Origin: Strix aluco
Lineage: Eukaryota; Chordata; Aves; Strigiformes; Strigidae
Assembly: GCF_031877795.1 (NCBI RefSeq)
Contig: NC_133935.1
Coordinates: forward strand, 54,175,330 to 54,239,329
Direction of reading: 5' to 3'
DNA: 64,000 nt
Shown: one piece after another, positions 50,501 to 58,069 of the stretch
Layout of the letters: every line of letters begins with the position of its first letter
Numbering within the stretch: position 1 is the first letter of the stretch
Translations under genes and position numbers: made by a program
Notes under the pieces: model-generated
The model's input: only the letters and a program-made list of their open reading frames with translations
Databases searched by the model: none
Told to the model about the DNA's origin: nothing

Positions 50501-53500
50501 CTGCTCTTTAGGGGAGAATTACTGGTTCGTTGTGATGAAATAATTTATTAGCTGTGCTGTGGGAACAAGTAGATCAAAATGCAGGCTTCCATAGTAACCC
50601 AAACTTTTTAAACTCAGAAACTGGCATTTGGCTCCGTGTGGTGTCTGGTGATGAGCGTAATAATGTAACACAATATCTTTAAAATGCTCAGACGATAGAA
50701 AGCTTTTTGATACTCCATGAAGAGTTTAGATACCTGGCTCCACTTTTGCTTTATAAAGTGTGGATTTTCTACTTCATATGCTGTCTGTTTTTTCTTTTGA
50801 TAGATCCAAACCTCAAAGACCAAGGCAACCAGCAAAGTGATGGTTCTCAGTTACCAATAAATATGATGCAGCAACAGATGAATGTAATGCCACAAGTGAA
50901 TACGCAGCACCAACCTATGAATATCTTTCCGTATCCAGTGGGTGTCCATCCTCCCATGATGAATATGCAACGAAATCCTTTCAGCATCCCCCCTCCAATG
51001 CCCATGCATCTCCCTACCGGAGTGCCTCTCATACAGGTAGCTGCTCCCACTAATTTGTCTCAGGGATTACCTCCGCCTCCACCTCCACCCCCACCATCTC
51101 AACAAGTCAACTACATTGCTTCACAGCAAGATGGAAAACAATTGCAGGTATGCTTTATCAGAAGCCATGGCAAGGGCAATATTGAAGTAATATCAGTTAA
51201 GGGTTTCTTCTCTTGAATACTATAGTCTTGATAAATTTATACTTGCAGTTTCTTTCTCTCTTGCCTGTCTTCTTCCACCCCACACCAAATTTTAAGTGGA
51301 AGTATCCATGAGAATATGAGTTGTTTTGGGGATGTAGCTTTTAAATAATAATACACTACATCGTAACTGGGATTTTATGGCAATGAGGTGTTCCAGCTGG
51401 TAATGGAACCCTGAAAAATTTCATCAATGTTGTCCATTACCTTTTTCTTCTTAGAAGTGCTCTGTTTCCAAAACTTAAGTTTTCCCCTTCGAAACCTGAT
51501 TTTTAAGTTTTAGGAAATGCTTGAATCCCCTTTCAGCAGCATGTAGGAAGTGACCTGAACCTCCTTGTTGCAGTTCTGGTTCCATGGGGTATATCAGCAG
51601 AGGAAGAGTATGAAGTACTGCATAGCACCCATTGTTCCACACTTCCATTCTCCAGTTATTATCTCAGCAGCCACCCCACTCATGTGCATTTCCTATTCTG
51701 TTTAATCTTTTGAGCCTTTTTGTTAACAATTTCTAAGTTTTTTGGTATGTTTTACTTCCCCCTTCTTGCCTGGTTCTCCTTTTTTTTGTATGCCCTGTTT
51801 AAGACCTAACTCCCAATTCGTTTCTCCAGTTTCAAAAAGACTGCTGTGCTTGGGACAGGTCAGACCATCTTTTTGTGACTTTCAAGATATCTTAAAACAA
51901 TCTTTGTGTATGTGCGCTCCTCCTCTAGCCAGCTGTTTATATTAGGAGCTTTTATATCAGGGAAAGGAGCATGAACAGCTTCCAGGAGAATGCATGGCCC
52001 TGCGAGTAGATGTAACACTTCATCTGTGATGTGTAAAGGGCTCTCTTCAGGGGTTGACTGAGGTTTGTGCTTTTCTTCTGTTGCAGGCTGCCTGATCTAA
52101 CCTAAAAAGTTTTCCCCTACATTCCAGGTTGAAAAAGTGATGTCCTAGAACAATTATTTCTAACCCTCTGTTTTCATGCATCATCTCTGAAGATAAATGG
52201 CCTACATTGTTTTCACTTTCAACTGCTGTTAGCCATTCATATTCATTAACTTAGAGCAGAAGGAGTTAAGTACTGTGGGAAATACTGAGTGAGGTTACAG
52301 GCCATATGATATACTTTAATACTCATCAAGGTAAAACACTATGGTACTGTTGGAGCTAAAATGCTGGTAGATGTCTGTAATTAAAATATTTTCACAATTG
52401 GAAATTCAGTAGGCTTGACCTCTAAAATGTAGGAACACAGAATGTAGGCCACAAACCTCTGTGAAATATAGTATCTAGTGCAGCAGTAAACACATTTATG
52501 TAAGTATTGTGTATTGTTCCAAAATACAGTTATTTGTTAGTAAAGTCCCTGTTATATTTGTACTCTTACCTGCTTTTGTGGAAGGGTGTCCATGAACTCG
52601 AATGCTTTTTGAGAGCTGCTGCTGCTTTTTCTTTGAGCTTTCATCGAACAAGTCCTTGGTGGTAGCACAATAGAAATGACTGAATACTGCAGGACTCCAC
52701 CTGTCCTTCCTCTGGATAGGAAAATTAAGAGAGCCTCACTGGTGAGCGTTGGCATGCTGATTATAACAGCTCAATACCTCTGTCCTTTCCAAGGAGCTCA
52801 AATTCCTGTTTCATTATTTTCCATCTGGATAAATGCAGATGTGAAAAGAGTAATGGTGATTACCTGCAAAAAGTAACATTTAGGCTAGCCTGTCAGAAGC
52901 ATGTTGGGAGGATGTATTCTTGGCTTTTGCTAAAATTGACCTCTTTCTCAAGTTTGAGAACTACTAATTTCTCAATTCCAAAGCAGCAACAGTGCCTGTG
53001 GTCTTTTGGTGATGTTTGGAAACGTACAGAAAAGGTCTTTTCCTGAAGAACACATCCTGGTGCTTCAACCAGCATTTCACCTCTAGCCTCAAGTAGATTT
53101 GTAGGTGTATTTACATTTGAAATTCATTCAGAAGTTCAAGCTGATAATGAACATGAAAATAAAATGTTTTCAAAGCAGCATCATTGTGATGTGGGAATGC
53201 AAGTATGGTTTAAAGTAACTTTTTATATGTATGTTTATGTGCTGATTTAAAAAAAAAAAAGGTAATCTGATTTACAAAACAGGGCTTCCTATACACTCCT
53301 GTGACAAGTAGAGAGGTTCTGCAGCCGTAAGTTTCCTTTCCCTTGTGCTAACTCCCTCCATGCCTGTTTGCAGGAGACTTTGTTTGCTTTATCACTGGGA
53401 TCAGAACCAGAATCTAGCAACCACAGTGGTGACATGGAGGATGCTTTACTTTTCAAGCTTTTTTTTTTTCCTTTGAGTAGATCTGATATAATGTGTTTAT

Positions 53501-54889
53501 GTTGTGTAATAATGGACAGTGTGAAAATTAGCTAATGAACCAAAGCATGTAGTATAGATGCTCTTTCTATAGCTGCTGAGGCTTCTAGAAAGGCACGTTG
53601 TCATACTGAAAGATAATATATTAACTACTAACAACTTTTTAAAACAGGGTATTCCAAATGCTGCTCATGTAAGTAATAACATGAGTGCTCCAGCCTTGCC
53701 TGCTCCAACAGCAGCAGTCCTGGGAAACATGGGAACAGTTCAGGGACCAAGTTCGGGTAATGCAATGTCATCGAGTCACATCAAAAGCTCTAATGCAGCT
53801 GTAAAATTGGGAGAAAACAAAGCAAGTGTAACAGTGGAAGCCAGCGCAGATAGCTCGAAGAAGGACCAGGCAAGTTCAAAGTTCAGAGTGTGTATATGTA
53901 TGTTTTTTATATATAAATATATATATATGTAATAAAAATGGAGATACTGAAAAATAGCAAACTATGACAATACCCCTCCTGTGTAATATACTTAATACCA
54001 TCATGTACACGATACTTTCACGGTGGCTGTAGGACATAAACTATCAAGTTGACTATCTTTAATGTAGTCTTTAAAGCAGCACTATTATGAATATTAAATT
54101 GCTGTGGGACAACTTTCTGTTCTTTGTAAAGTACAGAGAGCTTGCATGAGAGCCAAAATGTGAGGGGAGCGTGGTTTTCTAGTCTTGTGTAGTAACTTTG
54201 TGAAGTTTTCGTTTGTGATTGATAAAGATACATATGCAGGCACTGAAAAATAATAATCAAGTTTGTTTTTTATTAGAAATTGCTAATTCAAGAAAAAGCA
54301 GCACAAGAGGTCAAACTAGCTATTAAACCTTTCTACCAAAATAAAGACATCACTAAGGAAGAATATAAAGAAATTGTGCGGAAAGCTGTAGATAAAGTAA
54401 GTTGATTTATTCATCTGAAATGCATATGTTTCACTTGCAGTAGGGTTTGGGGTGGATTTCTTAATCTTGTGGGAACAACCAGTATTTGCTGGGAAGAGGA
54501 ACAGGAAAAGCAAAAATATCTTGGTCTTTTTCCATGAGAGCGTTTTCAGTTCCTCAGAACATAACTCATTTACTGTGTGAAAGAGTTGAATGGGAATTCA
54601 GAAGTATTTGGGAAGCAACTGGGGAGAAGTATTAGGAGTTTCCAAAGTTGTTCTGCCTGACGTGGAGAAATCTGGGGTGTTGGGAAGGTAAACAGTGTGA
54701 AACAGTGGCAAATCAACAGAAATGTTTCAAATACTTTTTTTTTCTTAAAAACTGTTGTAGGTTTGTCATAGCAAGAGCGGAGAAGTTAATTCTGCAAAAG
54801 TGGCAAATCTAGTGAAGGCGTATGTAGACAAATATAAACATTCACGGAAGAAAAATCCTGAAGAGGCAGTCTCCTGTGAAAGGAAATAG
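23475..54889 (+). CDS. SCAF11: SCAF11: RING/RS-domain splicing and RNA polymerase II CTD-associated factor, 14 coding exons
   Basis: Nuclear SR-related protein known to bind spliceosomal and SR proteins and to associate with transcription. The coding exons are 23475-23535, 24371-24525, 33354-33431, 35128-35225, 36266-36333, 36975-37030, 39485-39591, 40338-40427, 41727-41833, 46299-48815, 50804-51147, 53648-53869, 54277-54396 and 54761-54889. All phases join, summing to 4,152 nt (1,383 residues plus stop), slightly shorter than the human protein (about 1,460). Domains: RING-type finger at residues 40-80, acidic Ser-rich middle region with a 4 x 20-residue repeat (512-591), RS region about 741-890, RGG box 997-1011, nine-proline run 1202-1210, and a C-terminal helical domain about 1302-1378 shared with PHRF1/SCAF1-type CTD-binding proteins. 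Identification rests on recalled similarity along the whole length. The least certain points are the 5' UTR and the start codon; no in-frame stop precedes ATG 23475 within its exon. Confidence 0.96.
23536..24370 (+). other. SCAF11: SCAF11 intron 2
   Basis: GT-AG intron of 835 bp; acceptor AATAGCAG. AT-rich, nothing else seen. Confidence 0.85.
24371..24525 (+). CDS. SCAF11: SCAF11 exon 3, first part of the RING finger
   Basis: Residues 21-72. It encodes [10 protein letters not shown] and then [13 protein letters not shown], giving metal ligands C40, C43, C58, H60, C63 and C66. Donor GAG|GTAAGA, phase 0. It is the most conserved part of the protein and gave the first identification. Confidence 0.97.
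24526..33353 (+). other. SCAF11: SCAF11 intron 3 (8.8 kb), splits the RING finger
   Basis: GT-AG intron between the sixth and seventh metal ligands of the RING. It holds a CR1 3' end (28975-29055), short A-rich and (CAAA)n patches near 29420-29455, a CCAAAC-type low-complexity patch near 32480-32520, and short G runs at 25234-25241 and 25740-25748. Open frames of up to 114 codons (28003-28347) have no recognisable domain. Confidence 0.85.
28975..29055 (+). mobile_element. CR1 3' end fragment
   Basis: Typical avian CR1 tail: 'cttaagcagggtggttgg', then 'gatgacctccagaggtcc', 'tttccaccc' and the terminal ATTCTGTGATTCCATGATT-type octamer repeats. It is a severely 5'-truncated insertion, + orientation. 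Confidence 0.9.
33354..33431 (+). CDS. SCAF11: SCAF11 exon 4, end of RING finger
   Basis: Residues 73-98: [12 protein letters not shown] and on. C77 is the seventh ligand; the eighth position is D80 rather than Cys, as in the recalled human protein. Acceptor TTTTTCAG, donor AAG|GTAAGT, 78 nt. Confidence 0.95.
33432..35127 (+). other. SCAF11: SCAF11 intron 4
   Basis: GT-AG intron of about 1.7 kb, acceptor AATACAG. A short TTTC microsatellite lies near 34200-34218. Nothing else supported. Confidence 0.85.
35128..35225 (+). CDS. SCAF11: SCAF11 exon 5
   Basis: Residues 99-131. It begins V-Q-V-K-K-Q-L, identical to the recalled human segment after the RING, then a Glu- and Lys-rich stretch. Donor ATGAG|GTTAGT is weaker than consensus; phase 2. 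Confidence 0.9.
35226..36265 (+). other. SCAF11: SCAF11 intron 5
   Basis: GT-AG intron of 1,040 bp, acceptor CTTGTAG. No other feature seen. Confidence 0.85.
36266..36333 (+). CDS. SCAF11: SCAF11 exon 6
   Basis: Residues 131-154. [14 protein letters not shown] matches the recalled human R-R-K-A-I-V-R-E-D-L-L-S-A-K in position. Donor TACA|GTAAGT, phase 1. Confidence 0.85.
36334..36974 (+). other. SCAF11: SCAF11 intron 6
   Basis: GT-AG intron of 641 bp, acceptor CCACACAG. No other feature seen. Confidence 0.85.
36975..37030 (+). CDS. SCAF11: SCAF11 exon 7
   Basis: Residues 154-172, [11 protein letters not shown] ending M-I-N-K; aligns with the recalled human N-S-L-Y-S-E-T-G-G-K-K ... I-K-I-N-K. 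Only 56 nt. Donor AAG|GTTGGT is weak. Confidence 0.85.
37031..39484 (+). other. SCAF11: SCAF11 intron 7
   Basis: GT-AG intron of about 2.5 kb, acceptor TTTTTTTGTAG. It contains a 53-bp tandem duplication at 39003-39108. A 64-codon frame at 38073-38267 shows no recognised motif. Confidence 0.85.
39003..39108. repeat. Tandem duplication, two 53-bp units
   Basis: Unit 1 (39003-39055) and unit 2 (39056-39108) share long identical blocks, including GTAAGGTTTTCT and GTTACTTGGAAACCAAACAT, with only about four or five base differences. Sequence outside the pair is not repeated. The low divergence points to a fairly recent duplication. Confidence 0.95.
39485..39591 (+). CDS. SCAF11: SCAF11 exon 8
   Basis: Residues 173-208. 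[15 protein letters not shown] aligns with the recalled human P-Q-R-S-N-W-S-T-N-Q-C-F-R-N-F. Donor GACGG|GTTAGT, phase 2. Confidence 0.87.
39592..40337 (+). other. SCAF11: SCAF11 intron 8
   Basis: GT-AG intron of 746 bp, acceptor TATTTCAG. Nothing further seen. Confidence 0.85.
40338..40427 (+). CDS. SCAF11: SCAF11 exon 9
   Basis: Residues 208-238. T-E-F then [12 protein letters not shown], nearly identical to the recalled human I-R-Q-K-R-H-E-L-E-L-S. Donor AAAG|GTATGT, phase 2. Confidence 0.92.
40428..41726 (+). other. SCAF11: SCAF11 intron 9
   Basis: GT-AG intron of 1.3 kb, acceptor TTTTCCAG. T and A homopolymer runs at 40917-40930 and 41310-41322 only. Confidence 0.85.
41727..41833 (+). 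CDS. SCAF11: SCAF11 exon 10
   Basis: Residues 238-274. [13 protein letters not shown] then [12 protein letters not shown], in register with the recalled human F-I-P-W-N-V-E-T-E ... F-P-T-S-T-I-S-F-E-H-F. Donor TTTG|GTAAAC, phase 1. Confidence 0.9.
41834..46298 (+). other. SCAF11: SCAF11 intron 10 (4.5 kb)
   Basis: GT-AG intron, acceptor TTTTATTAG. It contains an A-rich tract at 42839-42900 and A runs near 46124-46156. It also has a 146-codon + strand frame (42128-42568) and a 137-codon minus-strand frame (43472-43885) lying opposite purine-rich DNA. Neither has recognised motifs. Confidence 0.85.
42839..42900. repeat. A-rich low-complexity tract with CAAA/ACCAAAC motifs
   Basis: A run of more than 20 A followed by CAAAAAAACAAC and ACCACCAAACC-type repeats. 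Similar patches occur at 29420-29455 and 32480-32520. No adjoining SINE or LINE body could be recognised. Confidence 0.85.
46299..48815 (+). CDS. SCAF11: SCAF11 exon 11, large exon: acidic region, SP repeats, RS domain, RGG box
   Basis: 2,517 nt, residues 274-1113, the main body of the protein. It opens [16 protein letters not shown], matching recalled human [16 protein letters not shown]. The first half is acidic and Ser-rich, with a 4 x 60-nt repeat (47012-47251). D-N-N-E-M-I-P-M at about 47467 and the downstream [10 protein letters not shown] are conserved. The RS region (about 741-890) has S-P-K-R-E units of about 16 residues and an uninterrupted Arg-Ser run around 860-878. An RGG box lies at 997-1011. 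The end, Y-S-R-R-G-R-N-S-S, is nearly identical to human. Donor CAAG|GTATTC, phase 1. Reading past the donor adds only seven codons before TAA (48836-48838). Confidence 0.97.
47012..47251 (+). repeat. SCAF11: Four tandem 60-nt coding units (20 residues each) in exon 11
   Basis: Units at 47012-47071, 47072-47131, 47132-47191 and 47192-47251 (residues 512-591). All four have Ser-Pro at unit positions 3-4 and Asp at position 18. Position 6 is D/N/N/N, 7 is E/E/E/K, 8 is V/L/L/L, 10 is D/E/E/E and 19 is Q/Q/Q/D. No gaps are needed. Units 1 and 3 also share GTAGCTAGTCC at the DNA level. I infer an old tandem duplication held in frame. Confidence 0.88.
49407..49412 (+). terminator. SCAF11: Possible intronic polyadenylation signal AATAAA
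   Basis: AATAAA followed within 10 nt by CTTTTTGG and then GTGAGTTAACTGTGGATG. It lies about 570 nt after the stop codon that an unspliced exon 11 would reach. Use is unproven. Confidence 0.3.
49889..49986 (+). mobile_element. CR1 3' end fragment
   Basis: 'catggtcctggacagcctgc', 'ctgcttgagcagagagattg', 'gactagatggtcttgatagg' and 'ccattccaatctcagtgatt' follow the CR1 3' consensus in order. A 5'-truncated, + oriented copy inside intron 11. Confidence 0.9.
50804..51147 (+). CDS. SCAF11: SCAF11 exon 12, Met/Gln/Pro-rich segment
   Basis: Residues 1113-1227. [13 protein letters not shown], then [11 protein letters not shown], then Q-G-L followed by nine prolines (1202-1210) and [10 protein letters not shown]. 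It is almost identical to the recalled human sequence, so this low-complexity stretch is under strong constraint. Donor CAG|GTATGC, phase 0. Confidence 0.96.
51148..53647 (+). other. SCAF11: SCAF11 intron 12
   Basis: GT-AG intron of 2.5 kb. A perfect TACTAAC branch-point sequence lies at 53626-53632, 15-21 nt before the acceptor AAAACAG. An A run lies at 53250-53260. No further element recognised. Confidence 0.85.
53648..53869 (+). CDS. SCAF11: SCAF11 exon 13, followed by a GC donor
   Basis: Residues 1228-1301, 74 codons. [15 protein letters not shown] and A-S-A-D-S-S-K match the recalled human segment. The exon must end after CAG at 53869 to keep the frame into exon 14, and the intron then begins GCAAGT. 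No GT nearby keeps the frame. Confidence 0.93.
53870..54276 (+). other. SCAF11: SCAF11 intron 13, GC-AG type
   Basis: 407-bp intron starting GCAAGT and ending TATTAG. CAG|GCAAGT is the standard context of functional GC donors. A TA-rich tract (53908-53930) and AATAAA (53931-53936) lie just inside it. Confidence 0.9.
53931..53936 (+). terminator. SCAF11: Possible intronic polyadenylation signal overlapping a read-through stop
   Basis: If the GC donor is not used, exon 13 continues in frame for 20 codons to TAA at 53930-53932, and this stop overlaps AATAAA (53931-53936). A weak GT-rich stretch, CCTGTGTAAT, follows near 53978-53987. A transcript ending here would lack exons 14-15. Confidence 0.35.
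54277..54396 (+). CDS. SCAF11: SCAF11 exon 14, C-terminal domain part 1
   Basis: Residues 1302-1341. [20 protein letters not shown] and I-V-R-K-A-V-D-K are essentially identical to human and related to the C-terminus of PHRF1-type CTD-associated proteins. Exactly 40 codons, phase 0 at both ends; donor AAA|GTAAGT. Confidence 0.97.
54397..54760 (+). other. SCAF11: SCAF11 intron 14
   Basis: GT-AG intron of 364 bp, acceptor GTTGTAG with a T-rich tract upstream. Nothing else seen. Confidence 0.9.
54761..54889 (+). CDS. SCAF11: SCAF11 exon 15 coding part, C-terminal domain end and stop
   Basis: Residues 1342-1383. [24 protein letters not shown] and a short Lys-rich tail, then TAG at 54887-54889. 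It matches the recalled human C-terminus closely. Confidence 0.97.
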   Translation, partial: VCHSKSGEVNSAKVANLVKAYVDKYKHSRKKNPEEAVSCERK

Positions 54890-55032
54890 AACATGTTTTC
54901 AGTTTTTAATTTTATTCTATTTGCAAAGTGCAATTTCAACATGAACCATTAACTGAAAATTGTACATGACAGTGATTTAAATCTGGTTTTGATAAAATTA
55001 TTTTTCAATGTAGTATATAATGTTTTGTTCTA

Positions 55033-55038
55033 AATAAA
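55033..55038 (+). terminator. SCAF11: Proximal poly(A) signal AATAAA
   Basis: About 145 nt after the stop codon, followed by a T-rich element (CTTCTTTATTCCTTTTT) at 55059-55075. Confidence 0.5.
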
Positions 55039-55497
55039 TATAGATCTACAGAGCAACTTCTTTATTCCTTTTTAAAAACAGATGTCTAAAAAAAATTAAG
55101 GTGTAAAGAAGAATCATTAGGAATGTACGATTGTGTGGATACTTAGATGTACAGCGTTTTGACTTGAGTAACAGAGTGCATTAAATTAGAAACTTCTGAG
55201 TACATTGATTTTTGGAACAGGTATGTACAGTACATGTAATTGGTCAGATTAAAGTAAATTTTTTTCTTTTGATCTCCCTAATTATAGCAAAGATAAAATA
55301 ATGTATTGCCTTGACAGATATTTCTAGTGTTAACTGGACAGGCTGAATGCAGGGGTCACAATGTATATATAAAAAAAAAAGCACAGGGTGGAGTTGTCTG
55401 AACAGAAGAACTGCTTAGATTTTAAAAAGAAGAATCATAAACAGTAAAATGCAGTGTCCAAACCATGGATGGGTGCTGCACATCTGTTGTAACACCA

Positions 55498-55503
55498 AAT
55501 AAA
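55498..55503 (+). terminator. SCAF11: Strong poly(A) signal AATAAA with GT-rich downstream element
   Basis: AATAAA followed by a classic GT/T-rich element, TTGGTTTTGTTTGTGATG, at about 55516-55533. It is the best-formed of the four sites. Confidence 0.65.
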
Positions 55504-56505
55504 AATTATGCTGCTTGGTTTTGTTTGTGATGTTTTTCAATTTGTTTTAAGATAGCGGGATGAACTTGAATAACTGAAAGCCCTCACTTGCCACACACTG
55601 ACAACCTCAGTTCATCTCTAACCCTGCCCTTAGCTAGTAGGGAATTTGGATACTAGAGCTGGATCTGCAGAAACATGAAGAAACTGGTTTACGTAAAATC
55701 AAGAAAGCTGGAATTTATTACTAGGCTACCAGTTGATCAGAGACTGGCACAGCTGGCAATCTTAGCTGTATAATACTTTTCCTCGTTAACTAGGGACTGT
55801 AGCATGGCTCACCAGACTGGTATCACTGACTGGGTGCAATCTGAAGTCACGTGCAGTGGGTTTTCTACTTCCCTGACCACTTCAGTAGAGAGGTTAGAGG
55901 TACCACAAGCATTTTAAAAGTAGATGTGGGGTCACTGAATGTACTAGGGCAATGCTTATACCTGAGGTAAAACCAGGTTTGGTGAGGTAGCAGCAGGGAG
56001 GGGGGCTGAAACACAAACTTCCTTAGGGAAAGAACAGATTTGTAGGGAGAAGGAGCCTTACTTGGAGATAGAAATATTTGTTCCTGTACTCTCAGGCACA
56101 GCTGTTCAAATTTCAGCACTCCCCCTCCTGTCCTGCAGTAGCAACCTTTGGTGATGGCTCAGCCTGGCTTCTGCTTCAGTCTAAGGTCTGGCCCAAAAGC
56201 ATGAATAGAAACCATTTTGACAGGAAGTATTGAACAAAATTTCTAAGAAATTATCTCTTAATAGCCAGTAGTTCCCAAACTAACTGTTCTTGGCAGAAAA
56301 CACTGTCTTTATCCTGTAACTTCTGCAGAAGCTTGAGGATGAAATAAGGGATACACACCCCTGTACACACATGTGATTATACAGAGAGATATATATGTGT
56401 AAAAAATGTGATGTTAGTCACAACAGTTGCTCACTTGGTTTTAACTATAACTTTCTGCAGACTTAATGAAGCATTTGGCTGTCTATATTTATTTTTGTGT
56501 GCCTA

Positions 56506-56511
56506 AATAAA
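56506..56511 (+). terminator. SCAF11: Poly(A) signal AATAAA
   Basis: AATAAA in GCCTAAATAAAAATAG with no clear GT-rich element within 40 nt; weaker candidate. Confidence 0.3.
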
Positions 56512-57655
56512 AATAGTATGTAAATTAGAAACAGATATAATACATTTTCTACAGTCAAGCCGGGTTTTAGATTTTTCAAAATACTCAGTTTTACACTGTG
56601 GTAGCAATTTGTATGATCTCTTGAGCTATTTTAAGCTAAAATTGGTTAGCACTTTTTGAAAAATGTTGTAGCAAATTGCTATGTCTATCCTGGTTTATCA
56701 CGCCATGCGTACTTATTTTTATTACATTTTCCTTCTCTGAACTTCTGGATTTTAATGACTTTTTATATCTTTTTACTCTATACAGTTGAGCCTTGCTATA
56801 AAGCTCCTTTCAGGACTCAGATAAATGTTTTGTGGTTTTGGGTTTGTTTTTTTTTTTTTCCCTTTTAGAGGAGAGGTGGAAATTGGGTGGGAAGGAACAA
56901 TGGAGGATTTAAACTGGAGAGGGGTCATTAATTTCTTGCTTTGCAGCTCCTGGCTGGAAGATAAGCTGTCACTTGCTGCCATGTTGTTTGGGCAGTGACT
57001 ATAGCGATGCTCCACTGTATTTCAAAATGTAATGAAGAATATCAGATAGAGTAGGATGTGATCAGTAACTTTATTTTTTATGATTAAATATTTCAGAACT
57101 TATCAGAAAATATGCAGTTGTTACAATTTCTATGTTGAATTAAAAAAAATGCATTGCCTTAATACATAGACTCTCCCCCTATTTTTCCCAAAAAGCAGTA
57201 AGGTCTCTGCTGGTGCGACTGCCCCAGAAGGCGTGTACTTTAACCTTGTAGTCATGTTTTTGTTAAAATAGTATGAAAGCTGTATTTCTATTTATTGAAG
57301 CTCCTTGTACTGAAAGTCCCAACGTGCACTAGCACTGAAGGCAAAGTGATGGGGACGCTGAGCCCCCTTGCTGCCTCTAGGGTATCGGTGATTCATGGAT
57401 CCAGATTGCCTTGAGGAAAATAATTTCAAAACTGTGTACCTTCTGTGAACTTATGCAAATCAAAAGGGTTTTCCTTGCACTCCTTCCACTGTCTCACTGT
57501 GCATGCTGCTTGAATGTCTCATCCTAAAGATGTATCTTACGAGCACAGTGGCTGGCCAAAGTCCACAATGCAGTGTTTGTAGCATAAGGCTGGAGTGCTG
57601 TCTACTGAAAAAATACTCTTAAGAACTTAGTTTTGTGTAGTGCTTAACAGTTTCT

Positions 57656-57661
57656 AATAAA
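57656..57661 (+). terminator. SCAF11: Distal poly(A) signal AATAAA
   Basis: AATAAA followed about 25 nt later by GTCTGTGTTTGGTCTT. Well formed and close to the end of unique sequence before the ERV LTR. Confidence 0.5.
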
Positions 57662-57690
57662 TTCTTTTCACTAAGCTGACAGTAGTCTGT

Positions 57691-58069
57691 GTTTGGTCTT
57701 AAATGATTCTGGCTCAAGTGGTTTCATTCAGAAAGCAGCGTAATTACTATTACTTCTGTACATATGCATATTTAATCTTGTTCTGTGTTGTCTGGGCTCC
57801 CCTTCCTTTACATCTTGTTTTCAGTTAGTCTGTCCTCACCCTGCCTCTCCTGTCTGCAGATGCTCCAAGCTCAAAAAAACAAATGCATGTGGCAAAATGT
57901 CCATTTACTGCGAGTGCTGCAGTGGGGGCTCTAGGTACCGAGTGCTGCAAAATGGTGTGGGGTGTGTTGTCATCTGCTGCACAGACCAAACAAGGGCAGG
58001 ACTCAAACCCCCGAGGCTGTGTCCTCCTGCACACTAGAAGTACCCATCAAAACAGGGGGCTTCACTGAG
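57691..58069. other. Short intergenic stretch
   Basis: Between the last poly(A) signal and the LTR. The minus strand of about 57990-58050 is faintly tRNA-like around a TTTGAGTCC loop, but no stems fold convincingly. No gene seen. Confidence 0.4.

Larger units (their letters stand above)
48816..50803 (+). other. SCAF11: SCAF11 intron 11
   Basis: GT-AG intron of about 2 kb, acceptor CTTTTGATAG. It contains a CR1 3' end (49889-49986) and an AATAAA at 49407-49412, followed by T- and GT-rich sequence, which could act as an intronic poly(A) site. Confidence 0.85.
54890..57690 (+). other. SCAF11: SCAF11 3' UTR (longest likely form)
   Basis: The sequence after the stop is AT-rich with four well-placed AATAAA signals (55033, 55498, 56506, 57656), so several 3' UTR lengths are possible, from about 170 nt to 2.8 kb. 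A Pumilio-type TGTATATA lies at 55362-55369. There is no long open frame. The end is set by the last signal and is an inference. Confidence 0.6.

Noticed and set aside
57985..58050. tRNA-like sequence on the minus strand (TTTGAGTCC loop)
   Set aside because: The flanking bases do not form a proper T-stem, and no acceptor, D or anticodon arms could be built.
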